64,000 nucleotides of DNA from Enoplolaimus lenunculus. Taxonomy: Eukaryota; Nematoda; Enoplea; Enoplida; Thoracostomopsidae. The position numbers were made by a program, and so were the translations under genes. Positions 11,337-24,400 of the stretch are shown piece after piece. How positions within the stretch are numbered: position 1 is the first letter of the stretch; each line of letters opens with the position of its first letter. The notes beneath the pieces were generated by a model. It did no database searches. It was not told where the DNA came from and was given only the letters and a program-made list of their open reading frames with translations. The DNA is taken from the NCBI GenBank assembly GCA_030248215.1, contig JASANG010003894.1:1-64000 (forward strand), given 5' to 3'.

Positions 11337-11735
11337 CAGGGACCGGGATGGGAGTGTCGGTCTCGGTCTCGGTATTTGGCAGGTCTCGGTCTCAATTTCG
11401 ATCTCTGTCTCGGTCTCGCTTTTTTAAGTGTCGGTAGTTAGGAACCGAGACCAGAAGTCGAGGATTGAGCAAATGTAGTATGACTGTATTGTTGTTGAAG
11501 TAGTGATGGCTGATCATTAAAATTTTTCTGTGAAATTATGAATTTTTTTATAGTTACGCAATAATTACTAGCAGATACTATAAAAAACACAAAAAATTAC
11601 GAAAAAGTATAAGAAATAAATTATTTTGCAAATTTTAATTTTTTCGGTGATGAAATATTACGAAAAATTGACCGAGGCTTTTCTTGGCCGGTCTCGGTCT
11701 TGGTCTCGGTTTTTAATCGAGACCGCTAGTCCCTG
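11337..11735. mobile_element. hAT-like MITE with GGTCTC subterminal arrays
   Basis: Ends CAGGGACCGGGA and TAGTCCCTG; arrays of GGTCTC at both ends (GGTCTCGGTCTCGG near the left). Flanking octamers TTTCGTTG and TTTTGTCG agree at six of eight positions, a possible eroded duplication. Confidence 0.65.
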
Positions 11736-11795
11736 TTTTGTCGGGATCTGGAGTGAGGCTCAATTCCGGGATTCCCGCCTAGATCTGTTTTTGAC

Positions 11796-11950
11796 TCGGA
11801 CCCGTAGACAAAAAAAGGCCAGGGGGTCAGTTCTTCCTGAAAAAATTTTGGCCTCTCTATAAAATATTCAACCTTGAGTTAACGAAAACCCTTGTATGCC
11901 CGCTTGAAAATTTTTTAAACCCCTAGCAAGGTGAGATGGCTACAGGCCTG
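11796..11950 (-). mobile_element. GCCCGTAGCCA MITE
   Basis: Right end ATGGCTACAGGCCTG and typical interior; the left end is mutated. Confidence 0.65.
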
Positions 11951-12224
11951 CATCGACTACACGTATGGGAGCGGATGTCCGTAGTAAAAACGACAACGTT
12001 CATGTAAAGTCACGTGTTTCCGATATCCGCCGCAAACAAAACGCTTCGCGATCTTTTAGTTGTTTGTTATTTGTACTAAGAAAAACAACGATATACGAAT
12101 ACAAGCCAACGACTTAAAATTAACTAATCTGCCTGCTAGATAGCGAAAACACAAAAATTTCCACGCAAACTTAACTTTCATTTCATAGAACGAAGAACAA
12201 TCAATCACGTGTATTATTTCCTAA

Positions 12225-12300
12225 GAAATTTTTGTAAACAAAGTATAATGCTGGAAATTTGCCCAAAATACGTATGTGGGACGTTCCAGCTTTAATATAC
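12225..12300. repeat. dispersed hairpin CCCAAAATACGTATGTGG
   Basis: The terminus of an unknown element. The same block is at 24330-24385, 27500-27555 and 34825-34870, each with CGTATG flanked by words resembling CTGGAAC/GTTCCAG and followed by CTTTAAT or similar. Confidence 0.5.
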
Positions 12301-12588
12301 AGATGTCGAAACACATTATATGAGAAATTGATCACAAACGAAAACGAAAGATGTATATATACTACAGTTTACGACCAATTAAATCAATAAAGGCCCAATA
12401 TTTACTGTTGTGTTAATAAAAACAGGATTTATCTTCTCGAATGGAAAAGCCTGAGTATTCCAAGAGACAGAAGTCAATAAATATATCTAAGGTGGGTGGA
12501 AGAAATGCTTAAAGTTTTGCTTTGCAAAATTGCTTACTAATGTAATGGGCATTGTCGGTATATGTGAACGGTAAGGGAATGTAAATTG

Positions 12589-12690
12589 CAGGCCCGTAGC
12601 CAAGGGGGGAGGGGGCTCAGTTTCCCCTGGAAAAATTTCGGCCACCTCATATATTACAATGATTGCTCGCAGATTTTACATCAAACTTTT
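12589..12690 (-). mobile_element. GCCCGTAGCCA MITE, truncated
   Basis: CAGGCCCGTAGCCAAGGGG then typical interior to about 12650, fading out. Confidence 0.6.
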
Positions 12691-12793
12691 AAATTAAATA
12701 CCCAAGATGAACAAGATACAACGCTTCTAATAAGACATGTAACTAAGTTCATTATTCTGTTCATATAAATCGTAAACTTTCAGATTTTCACCT

Positions 12794-12969
12794 AGGCATA
12801 GAACAGGGCCGTAACAGTAGCTTAAGCATATTCCCATGCCTAAAAGCGTAAGCGTAACAATGAGCCTACACCGAAACCTAAGCCTAACCAAAAACAATTC
12901 TCTAAAGCTTTCGGCTACACTATTGCAGTGCCGTACAAAAACGTTCCGCCCCTGATATTTACATGGGCC
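12794..12969. mobile_element. hAT-like MITE with TTAGGC arrays
   Basis: GCATAGAACAGGGCCGTAAC at the left, CGTTCCGCCCCTGATATTTA at the right; interior TAAGCC words. Confidence 0.75.
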
Positions 12970-13057
12970 AGGAGAATTTTACACCGGGTTTTGTGCAACG
13001 GAATACACAGCATAACAGAAATATCGCCTGAAAATGTTAGAAGGCATGAGAAAAATT

Positions 13058-13380
13058 TTGACGTTGAATTCATATTTCAAAATTAATATAGGACTAGGCT
13101 TCTAGCTGCATTTACGGTTTAGGCTTAAGCTTAAGCCGTTATCTAAGCTTTATTCAAGCCGCTACCTGAAATGTTGAATTTTGACGTTAAAACCATACTT
13201 CAAAATTAATATAGGACCCCCAAAAACCACAACCAACAAAAACACAAAAAATGAATTTTGACGTTAAAACCATACTTCAAAATTAATATAGGACTAGGCT
13301 TCTACCAGCATTTACGGTTTAGGCTTAAGCTTAAGCCGTAATCTAAGCTTTTATTTAAGCCACAACCTTAAATGTTGATG
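13058..13380. repeat. local duplication of TTAGGC-type MITE fragments
   Basis: The stretch AATTTTGACGTT...AATATAGGACTAGGCTTCTA followed by GCATTTACGGTTTAGGCTTA occurs twice (about 13058-13185 and 13251-13380), with a partial third copy between. Confidence 0.75.
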
Positions 13381-13867
13381 AAGTGCACAAGGGCGATGTG
13401 GGCGCAACCAGGATTTTTTGGAATTGGTGCTTACGTTCCATAAAAACGTCAAAGATGGGAGTAAGTTGTGTTACCAATTGAGAAATTATCTAAAACCCCG
13501 TTTACAAAAATCCAAAAAGGGGGGAGTGACACATGAAACCAAGTCCCCATTGCAAGTCCCTGGTCAAAACATTGTTCCTCGTTATGATGATTACAGTTAT
13601 ACCTGGCGAAATTAACACTTGGCGCCGCTTCTGTTTTTCATGCCCTCTCCATAGCGTCAATGTTACTGCCATAAGCCGAAGCCTAAGTTATACCAAAAGC
13701 TGGAAAATTTCAACTGCGGGGGAAGCAGACAAGAGCCTATAGTAACATAGTGTATAAATAAAAGCTTAAATATTTCAGGCGGGATGTGATGGTTGTCAAA
13801 TACCACGCAGCATAACCTTAATATTTTAATATACATACATATATAGGCATTTGATTGTCAATAAACT

Positions 13868-14022
13868 AGGCGGGCTAGTTGCCACAGGGGGCCAGGGGAC
13901 ACTCAGTCCCACCTGGAACAATTTTGACAACCCTAGAAAATTTTCAACTTTGCTTGGAAGTAACTCATCGAAAACCTACTACCTGAACCCCCTCCCAGCA
14001 AGATGAACTGACTACGGGCCTG
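13868..14022 (-). mobile_element. GCCCGTAGCCA MITE
   Basis: Interior CCAGGGGACACTCAGTCCC; right end ACTACGGGCCTG. Confidence 0.65.
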
Positions 14023-14192
14023 AAACTTGGTTAGTCATAATGAAAAATATCCTAACGACAACAAATCTTGCCTTTTGACGACGTATTATATAAATTATAA
14101 ACAATCGCTAAATTTTCACCTATCATCCACAGAATTCTGGCTCCGATCCAATCTGACCATTAGCACATGCAGCAATAGCGCGGCTCGAGGTG

Positions 14193-14351
14193 CTGGCCCG
14201 CAGCCAAAGCGGGCAGGGGGGCTCAGCCCCATGAAACAGGTTTGCTCCCCTACAACATTTTCAACCTTGCTTGCAAGTCATTGGAACGCATTGAATGCCC
14301 CTCCTGAAAATTGTTTTGCGCCCCTAACAAGATGAGCTGGCTCAGGGCCTT
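14193..14351 (-). mobile_element. GCCCGTAGCCA MITE
   Basis: CTGGCCCGCAGCC at the left, GAGCTGGCTCAGGGCCT at the right. Confidence 0.7.
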
Positions 14352-14427
14352 TAGACGAGGACAGATGGGTGGTGGCGCGTTCCACGCTACGCACATTAGC
14401 ACAGATCATATCTTAAATTCTGTAATT

Positions 14428-14839
14428 GTGGGAGAGTGACAAAAAATCCCAAAATCGGCACTTTTCGTGAATATCGGCATCGGCATCGGCACTGCAAAAA
14501 AATTGCCGATTGTTTGCCGATAGTTTTTGCACATATTAACAGTCAGTTGGAATGCTATCAATTTCATTTCTGAGCGCACAATAGTGTGTCTGCTCAGCAA
14601 AATGTTGTCTCTCTTGCGTTTGTGTTTGAAAAAATTAATTGAAATTAACCGTTCTTATAACATTATAATCGTTTATGATAGTTAGGATTTAAGCCTTCAT
14701 ATTATAATGTAATGTAGTGTTCTATCTGCTTACTAAGCATGGTTTACTGCAGTTGAAATCGGTATCGGCATCGGTTCGGCAAAATTTTAAAAGAATCTGC
14801 ATCGGTATCGGCAAAAATTTTGGTATCGGCACATCCCTA
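14428..14839. mobile_element. MITE with TATCGGCA subterminal arrays
   Basis: The right end GGTATCGGCACATCCCTA is a widespread hAT-MITE terminus; both ends carry ATCGGCATCGGCATCGGC words. The left border is approximate. Confidence 0.6.
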
Positions 14840-14999
14840 ATAAAAATTAATAAAATATTTCAATTAAAATACGTAAAAAAAGTTCTTTGGTAAGCACCCT
14901 GCCTTACAGCTTTTCCCGTCAGGAAATGTTCACATACATAGCATTCAGTAAGATTCATGACTATTGCCAGACCGCCCCCAATCTGAAATTTCTGGATCC

Positions 15000-15791
15000 G
15001 CCGCTGAACAGGACTCTGCCCTGCCTGAGGCCGATTTGTGGTCCAGTTGCGAGTACCCCAAAAAGTACGATTAAAAACGCAAATCAAAATATATTTCTCC
15101 ATTCAAAATTTTCGTTTTTTGTCACATTTCCTTTGACGGCACTTGCCCTCAGGCCTCAGCCTTTACTACGATCCGCTTCAGCGTGTAGTGTAAACACATT
15201 CCTTCCAGTGCATTGGCAAAACGCCAAAAAACACAATCTCATCAAAGATTATTAGATTATTGTGGGAGAGCGTACATACATTCTTCACAATACAGCAATA
15301 TAAAAACAATGTCAAGGCCACCAGTGCTGAAGCAGACAGGTATGGAGTCCCCCCCGGTGTGGAGTCTCCCCCCTCCCCAAACTCCAGATTGTCGGTTCCC
15401 AAACTCGCGAGCGAAGCGAGTGAAAACCAAACCCATTTCACAATTCATCTAGTTAAAGTGTAGGCCCCTTTATGGGTGGCCGCCCCCCTTAAATGGGCTG
15501 TATACGGTGTGGATGGAGGCCACACACAGCAAGTTCATTCATTTAAAAGTTACGAAAACTATGCGATGTGTACAATAGAGATAAAACGTTCAAATAACAG
15601 AAAAAAAGCCATTAAACTATTAAAATGTACAAGTCACGTGAAGTTTGTTTCATATATTTTTGTGCAATCGTCGACCGATATCTTTGATCCCGGGTAAAGC
15701 GAAACCAAAAGAGTTGGTGGAACTGCGACGGGGGTCCCGGGGATCCAGCGTTTACATATCAACTGTTCGTCCTTGTCTCCTTCATTACAGT
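15000..15791. other. no gene recognised
   Basis: Several short overlapping frames around 15180-15460 in a GC-richer patch (CGCGAGCGAAGCGAG at 15408), probably repeat-derived. Confidence 0.4.
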
Positions 15792-15951
15792 CAGTCCTGT
15801 AACCAGATCACCTTGCTGGGGGGGGGCTAAGAATTTTTAGGACGGGCGTACAAGGGCGTTCAATGACTTACAAGCAAAATTCGAAACTTTCTAAAGGGCC
15901 TAATTTTTCCAGGGGGCCTTGCTCCCCATGGCCCCTCTTACTACGGGCGTG
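15792..15951 (+). mobile_element. GCCCGTAGCCA MITE
   Basis: CAGTCCTGTAACCAG at the left, ACTACGGGCGTG at the right; typical interior. Confidence 0.68.
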
Positions 15952-16329
15952 TTTACAGTAGTCGAAAAGTTTCAGCCTAAATTTTTGATAGGCTGCACAG
16001 TCTGTTAGTTACCTACATTTAGAACGCGCTAAAATGTAGCTGTTAACCATTTTTGGATCGTGGAAAGTACGCCGACCATTGGCGGCAGATCCAAAAGGAG
16101 AATCCAAACCTGGATCAAAATAAAAAAATTGTTATAAAATTTAGTAGCAAAATTGCGTTTGATATCTTGCTCGTTTCGCTTACAAGCTTTTGCGCTTGAC
16201 ATATATTGTAGATGGATGCAACGCGTCGAGAAATTTCTCCCACGATCCGCATACAGCGAATACTTGACAACACTAAAGAAATATCAAATCAACGTCATCA
16301 TCATATCAAGGCATTTTATGACAAAGCCC

Positions 16330-16503
16330 AGTGGCGGATCCAGGATCTCAAAATGGGGGGCCAAAATTTCACATGTAATAAACTTACTTTTGACCCACAC
16401 ACAAACCACGAACTATTGTCACAAAATTGCTAAGTATATAATTTTTGTCGAGATGCTGTTGGGGGGCCCACGGCCGGGGTGGCCCCCCGTCGATCCGCCA
16501 TTG
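16330..16503. mobile_element. MITE with CAGTGGCGGATCC ends
   Basis: Ends CAGTGGCGGATCCAGG and CGATCCGCCATTG are inverted repeats; inner GGGGGGCC/GGCCCC pair. Fragments of the same family lie near 4650, 4935, 4995 and 14990. Confidence 0.7.
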
Positions 16504-16735
16504 AGAAAGCTAAATACAATCTCTACGTAGGTGGAGGGCTGCTAAATACAACCGTATAGACAAACACAGACAGAAAGACATATTATTATTTCGGGCGGCA
16601 GGCTGCTGTTGTCGGCGTGCTACGATGTGACAGTTACGGACGACAAACGCACAATATCTCTGTAGTTGTGATGTTGTGTATATAGTTTTCTTGTTGCTCG
16701 TATGGAAACGAAGATTTATATACTTTGCCGAAACG

Positions 16736-17150
16736 AACATTCGCGGAGGTATAGAATCTGGAACCGCGTAGGATTTTGATCAAAAAATTGGCCGTTTTAT
16801 AGATTTCGACGAACAAAATTCAACGGTACAATTTTATGGCTGCATGACCAACGGTTCAAAAGTTATGGCCCTCGAAATTATAGTGCAAACACGCACAGAT
16901 TTGGAACAGCTACTATCTCTATCATTCGCATGGTCGCAAAATATAAGCATAAACAGGTTTTTTCCTTACACCAATTTGATTGCCGTTTGTACCATGTTTT
17001 TATGGTAAAAAGTTAAAATTTAAAGGGCCATGACTATTGAACCGGCGGACCTGCAGCGCTAAAATGGTAGCGTTGAACTCTGCGCTTCGAAATTTATAAA
17101 ATGAACTTTTTTTATTAAATTCCTAGGGGTTCAAGTTCCGTACCTCCGCC
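16736..17150. mobile_element. palindromic MITE (GGCGGAGGTACGGAATC), copy 1
   Basis: Ends CGCGGAGGTATAGAATCTGG and GTTCCGTACCTCCGCC; the two halves are imperfect inverted repeats (TTCAACGGTACAATTTTATG against TAAAATGGTAGCGTTGAA). ACGAAGATTTATATAC occurs just outside on both sides. Confidence 0.7.
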
Positions 17151-17529
17151 ACGAAGATTTATATACCCTTCCTAAGTTAGCACCCCCTACTGCCTAGTGA
17201 GGCTTTATGCTTCACTGTAAAGTGGCTCGGCTCTCAGTTAAATTTGGTTCAACAAACGTTGAATTTCTGGTTGTTTCGATTCGGTAGATGCTCTATAAAC
17301 GTCAAATCTGAACGTGTACACGATTTTCATTGGATTTGTTTATATCGTGAACATAGCCTTGGCAATCCGAACGAAAGCCATAGTAAACGACATGAACGAC
17401 TCAGGGGCCCCGGTGAATTACCAAGGGCGCAGATCTCTCCTTCTAAGGGCATTTCTTGAGGGCCTCATGGGTTACGGGGCCCCCAAAGTTGGAATGTTTA
17501 CTATAATATTAAATATAAAATGACTTATG

Positions 17530-17649
17530 AGGTTTCATTGGCTTAGGCTTATGCTTAGGCTTAAGAATATGCTCAGTCTTACGCTTAGGCTTAAGCTAAG
17601 GCTTTAGGCTTAGGAATATGCTTGTTCCGCCCCTGTTCTTTATATTGGC
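17530..17649. mobile_element. TTAGGC-type MITE, left end missing
   Basis: A run of CTTAGG words ending GTTCCGCCCCTGTTCTTTAT. Confidence 0.7.
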
Positions 17650-18485
17650 AACGGAAACGAACAACGACTTTTAACGGAAAAAGGAAACGGATATCCGATC
17701 ACGCCTTGCGAATTACCTAACACAAATTTCAATCTAAACATTGTGCATGCGCGTATATTTATTTTACATAAATATTAAACTCATATACTTATTTACACAT
17801 TTTATGATCCACGAATATAGAATTTGCAAAACCAATTCAATATTAAGATTATTGCTAACGATTAATCTAAACCTACGCTAAAGTCTAGAACCTACGTCTT
17901 CTTCGGGACCTATTCTATAGACCATTGCCCCACAAAAGCAATACTTGATCTTATTTATTATAATACAGGTTTCAGTTGTCAAATGTCAAGGCGTTCACAT
18001 TCCTATTGAAGGAAATGTGCCATACTTTGTGATTGAATTCGCTGAAACAAGAAAACAACAGGATTGTAGAGACATGATTTAAACTTTGTTTTTGGCTCCA
18101 ATACAATTTTACTCGAGTACTCGAGCATGTGATACTCCATAGTCCAAACATTATCATTATGGGGATTTGAACATGAAACAAGTAAGAAAGACGCTGTCGA
18201 AAGGTGCCAGCGTGAACTGAAAGAAATTGACTTTTCTTACAACAGTACGACACTATAGTATATTTCCCCCACGATGCAAGACTGATCCCAACCCGAAGCC
18301 CAAGGTTAAACGCAAATTTAAGCCTAAGCCACAGCTTAATTTATGCCAAAATAAAAATATTTATAAAACTACACGTAGCCCACCGGACGATGCGAAATGG
18401 TGAAGATTTAGCTTCTTTTACAACAGTTCCACTGGCTGTCCTGAAGATCATCCATTTCCCAGTCTCATCCACTCAGAGCTGCACG

Positions 18486-21400
18486 TTACCCGCGGGTACC
18501 CGCAGGTAACGCGGGCACGAGTAAGAAAATTTCAACGCAGGTATTTACACCTTTGTGTCCACTAATGGTCACATTACTATTAGCGGATGATGAAGTAACC
18601 ATGACCTGAGGCCGATATGTCTTCCAATAGCCCAACTGAAACTGACCAAAATGAATTCCACTCGTTTTTCCGGCACTCTGCGAGGAGTTGGTGATGTCGG
18701 TTTTAAAGATACATTGACCCCGTGGCCACGCGTTATTAACTCCTGTATCTGAGTCCCATGTATATCCGACACAACCCATTATCAGTTCGCATAAATCACA
18801 ACATTCGTCGGGGCTTTTGTTGACAGCGTTGAACGAAGTGTCGGTTCCGGCTAACATTTTGTCAGCGTTGGTTGAACATTTGATGTCTGAAGGGGGGTTT
18901 AAACAAGAGATTAACTATAAAGTATGCTTCAGTACATCCACCCCCCTCATTTAAGGGGAGGTCAACTATGTTGTTTACGATATAAAACTGCATACAGTCC
19001 CCTAAACCAGGGGGGTACGCCAAAAACGCAACGCGTGCCGGATACATTCTTTAATACACAGAATGTACCCAGTTGCACACTCTTGTTATAGAGAGTGATC
19101 ATCCACTCTTGGTAGTAGTAAACATTAACTCACTTTGAGTGGAGTTGATTCTCATTGAGTTGTGAGTTGATTCCAGATGAGTTAATTATTAACTCAGAAC
19201 GAGTTGAATCAACTATGAATTCTGAGCTCTGATAAGCCTAACTCAGACTGTGTGATTCAACTCATTCTAAGTTAAAATCAACTCATTGAAATGTACAGTG
19301 TAACACAAAATCAGCCATATTTAACAATGAATCAAGTCCTTAGGCCTCCTAGACAAACGCTTCGGTTAACGCCAAAAGCCTGAAATTAGCTAAGGCTTAG
19401 AGGTTTCGATTCACGCTAACGCTTATGGCTGCTGTTCGGGATCTATTCTGCATACATGAGTCGGCTTACGAACCGACTTCAATTCGTCTGGGAATACTAT
19501 TTTTATGAACACATCAATAGAAGCCCCAAATCTCGATGAATCAATCTTTTATACTCTTTGCAACAAATACAAGACTATTCTTTTTACAGCGGCGTACACA
19601 GGATTTCGTTTCGGACGGTATAAAATTTCATAGAAGAAATTTTTAGATCTACGATCCTGAAGGTAGGTTCGTAGGTTACCTTTAAATCATGTTGAAAGGG
19701 CTTTTTTCTTGCCTCTGTAGAAATTTCACGAGGGGATATTATATCCTCTCTTTTCGTTCGCATGTATATGTCATGGCTTGTTAGTTTTGCCGCCCAGGTA
19801 CGTTGTAGACAGCTTTTCATGCTAAAGGGGCAGCAAAAAAATTTTAGAAGGGTCTTGCGCTTAAAATTGAAACTTTTCTAAGGGGGGGTGGCTAATTTAT
19901 CTATTTGGGAAGTTGACCGCGCATCTGGATACCGCCCACGGTCCACCTATATATACCTTTGACACCAGCTTGTGCCCCAGAATCACTGCTACTAACGTAT
20001 CCGGTAACGTTCGTATAAAACCGACATTCTCCGTTATAACTGGCACTAGTTGCATCCGTATAATCGTATCCGACACATCCGGTTATCATACTACATAACG
20101 AACAACAGTCTCCTTGTTGCACTCCAACAGCGTTAAATGATTTTGTGGTACCTGCAGCTACCGATCCTGTGTTTGCGTTGCAAGTTGATGCTGTAAAACA
20201 ACTGGACCTTAGTGTTTCAGAATGAGTACTAATTTTTTAACCACAAGAAACACCCATTCGAAGTTTTAACCTAGGCATAGATGAGGGACGTAACAGTAGT
20301 ATAAACATATTTCTAAGCCACAACTCTAAAGTCTCAGTGTAAGAATAAGCCTATAACTAAGGATAAATCTAAGCCTAAGCCTAAGCAAAAAAATTAGTCT
20401 AACACTTAAGCTAACTGTATGTTTTGTAATCCTGCGGAAGACCGCACGTCCGTCCAGCTAGACATGGGTGGAAAGTTTTGTGCAACGTAGTTCCCTCGTG
20501 CATTAAAATGCTGTCTACACATCAAAATATAACTAATTTCTGTTAAATATTGTACTAGACCAGATTTAATACCAATTATACAGGAATCATAATAGCTCGT
20601 TCCACTTACATGCGGTAGTTGCGGCTACGGTCACACCAGCTGCTGCGGTTGTAGTGAATTCTGAAATATTGAGTTAAATAAAACAAATGTATATTAGAAG
20701 TTTTCCAGTTATACTTGAACCAGGGTGGCAACAAAGGTTTCGATTCGGATTCGGAAATTATTTGCGTTCGAATTCGGTTATGAAAAAGCTCAAAGCTGCA
20801 TCTAGCAATGTTCAGCAATACGTTTTAAATTTTTAAACATTTTTGAATAACGTGTTATAATACTTTCTGTTTCTGGTCACAAACCTCAGAAAGACGTCGG
20901 GCACGAAATATATTAACATTTAAAAGTAATGTGGCTGGCATTGCGTTGATATTCTGAAACAACTTATAGATATTTTGAAACATGCAAGATTCGGATTCGG
21001 ATTCGGCAAATTAGCAATGGATTCGGTGAAATAGAAGATTCGACGCTCTGTGATCTGAACCATAATAGCTGGATTCACTTACGTGCGGTAGTTGCTGCTA
21101 CGGTCACACCAGCTGCAGCAGTTGTAGTGAATTCTGAAGTATTGAGTCAAATGATACAAATATCTGCTAGGAATTTTCGACCAGATTGGGGTATTTTTGA
21201 CTACTTAAGACGATATCTAATTATATAAACGTGAATAAGCACAAAATGTGCATCAGTGTTCAGCTGTTGATAATAGTTATGTTCATTGTGAAAAATATAC
21301 CATAAGACTGGCCCACACTACCTTGAGGAGTGACTACCGTTTTCCGGCCGACTCAGTAGAACAAGTCTAAGCTTTACACTAATTTTTTGCTTACGTTTGG

Positions 21401-24400
21401 ACTTAAATCTTTGTTATAGTCTTATCCTTAATACTCAGAGGCTTAGGCTTAACTCAGGAATATGTCTTATAATGAGTGTTCTCACTACATTAAAAACCCG
21501 TCCTTCCGGTGGCGGAAATACACCAATCTCTAAGCCAGTCACTCAAATAAAATACTGTAGTGACCCGAATAAGAGGGGGTGACTGATATTTATTTGGCCT
21601 CTCGCGAGGGTGCCCCCTGTTGTTCGGTTACGGACTGTTGAGCGATAATTCAAGGTTATACGCAAGAATGTACTTTCAAAACTTAAGTATGCCTTATAAG
21701 TTTCGAACTTAACTTTATTTGGTTTTGGAGTCATTTATGCGCTACAATTAGGGTAATAACATTTATGGACTCTAATTAGGGTTTAGCGACGCTATCCATT
21801 TACGGACTCTTATTAGGGATATGGATTCCTATTGATTGGGACTCAAACACAATGTATTAAATTTGAGAAGACATAGCTAGTCATCGAATTCGTAGCTACA
21901 CGTGACAATCGAAAATCAGATCCAAGTTTAGTGATTTTCCGCCGATACCGACTGTAGACTTCCGTCCGATTAGACGCTGATAGCAAATTTATCTTACCAT
22001 CACGAACTGCACAACTCAACTTCAAAGCCGAATCAGCAGCGACCACTGTTTGATGTGCCGATTTTAAATAACACGTTCCCATACCGTTCACATTGTTGAC
22101 GTCGTCTGGTTCCCACACCCACGCTTTACAGTTTGCCGAAACGTAATCACACAACGAACAACATTCAGTTACCGGTTCCGGTCGAATGATCAAATAGTTT
22201 GACGCGGTTATGTTGCAGTTTTGATAAATTGTGCATGCTGGAATGTTTTACGTTCGGCCCTGTAGCCAAGGTGGGCTCAGCCCGTCTGGAAAATTTTTGC
22301 CCCCCCTAGAAAATTGGGAACCTTGCTTGTAAGTCGTTGAAAACGCTTGTATGCCCTCCAGAAAACTTTTTAGCCCCTGTAGCAGACCCGTAGCCAGCTC
22401 ACCTTGCTAGGGGTGGGAGCTAAAAATCTTTCAGGAGGGGCCTTCTAGGGTTTTCAATGAGTTTACAAGCAAGATTGAAAATTTTCTAGATGAGGCCAAA
22501 ATTTTTCCAGGAAGACATTTTTAGCTTTTAGGCTTAAGTTTACACTTTTTATAACGCTTAGGTTTAGGTAAATAGGAATATGCTTAATCTAGTAATACGG
22601 CCTTCAAAGTAACATTGGTACGCGTTTTCATGAAAATATTCAACTTTAAATTATTTCAGAGTAGTGATAGTATATAATAGCATTTTATCCGAAAGTGAAA
22701 ATCGAAAACGTAAACTGTTAAAATATTTCCACGCTAACTATTTCATTTGAGCCAATTTTGCTCGCGCTCCAGCTTAAATTTTTTGTGACTCCGTATGATA
22801 CTCAGAAAAATACTACTGACCTGACAAATGCACAATTTATATAATTGCAAATCTACAACACATCCAAACACTTACTTGTTTCAGACTGTTGAACTAACAT
22901 GGACCAAAGCGCCGCTAGCAGTTGGACCGTAGCCACACGATCGAATACATTCATATTTTATAACGTATAGTCTCAGAGAACAACATACAGGGTGTAATTG
23001 CAAGTCTGCCTTTCTTTGACGCCTTGTTCTAAAATTATATCGAGGTTTGACATTTACACAATTTTTACGGTGATTCAACAGATTTCGAAACTAAAATTTA
23101 ATAAACGCGATTGCGTAATGTTGCTTCACTTCCATCTCCGGTTCTCGTGGTAACTGTGGACGAGGTCCGGATCCAGCACAGTTATCTATTGTCGGCTATG
23201 ACGTCAACAATGCGTCTATCTGTAAAACGCCTCATTCTACACCTGTAAGTTTTGCAGCGAGAACTCGCAGCGACAATTTGCAGGGTCAAATTTTTCACTT
23301 ATGGAACTTGCAGCTAAGTACAAATTGCACGGGCAAGTTTTTGCAGCGCCAACTTGCAGAAAAGTTTTTGGGCCAAAAACTTTCACTTGCAAAATGCAGC
23401 TACGAGTTCTCGCTGTTAAAACTGGCACGGGTGCATGGGGCTTAAATCGCGATACAATCGGCGTGCGTTGTTTGCGCGTTATATTAATATTTTGAGCCAA
23501 TGTATAGAGCTACGCCATAACAGTTCTACGAGCATATTATTAAGCCTAATCTTAAGCCTAAGCCTAAGCGTAAGAATGAGCTTATAGCTAAGCCTTAGCC
23601 TAAGCGAAAAAATTGTCAAGTTCATGGCACAGTAAAATATAGTGCAATCTTAAAATAGTTCTTATTCGCAAAAATATACTATTAGCAACATGGAGTTCGA
23701 ACGCGATGTAAACATTCAATACACAGTTGATAAATTTACTCAAGTGAACAAGCAAAACACAACATACAGCGTCCAGCGCCGGAGCGAGATACACTCAAAA
23801 TAATATTTCTGATATTTAAGAAAAAAATTCCTACATTTAAGAAATACAATTAGCAAGGTGCACTTGAAAAGTATTTCTGTTATAACAGAAAAGATTTGAG
23901 AAAAGTTTTGAAATATAGTCTGAAAATGAACGTTTTCCTGTTATTTTTTGAAAAATTGTCTTAAATCTCAGAAAAACTTGTCAGATCTGCTATAGAAAAT
24001 ACTTTTCTGAATAAATTCAGAAATACTTTTTTGTGTGTAGGGTAATGTCTCAAAAGTGATCGTGGTTGAATGCAAAATATTCATTTTCGCTTATTTTCAT
24101 TTTTGCTTTTACGAGTCCGAAAATTTTCAAAAAAGCATTGGTGATCACAACTTTAAGGATTAAGCTTAAGGCTTAACGCAAAATTTCTAGAAATAATATA
24201 AACTAGTCAGCCTGCCTTGTACAATGCGCAAAAGTTAGCGAATGCACAACAATCTGCATGCAATAGTTTCTTTTCACAAAACAATCATGTTTTTTGTGAA
24301 AAAATATTTTAAAGAAAGTAATGCTGAGAAGTTGTCCAAATTACGTATGCGTGAAGCATTCCAGCTTTAATTATATAGATGAGTGTCTTGGGGAGTGACC

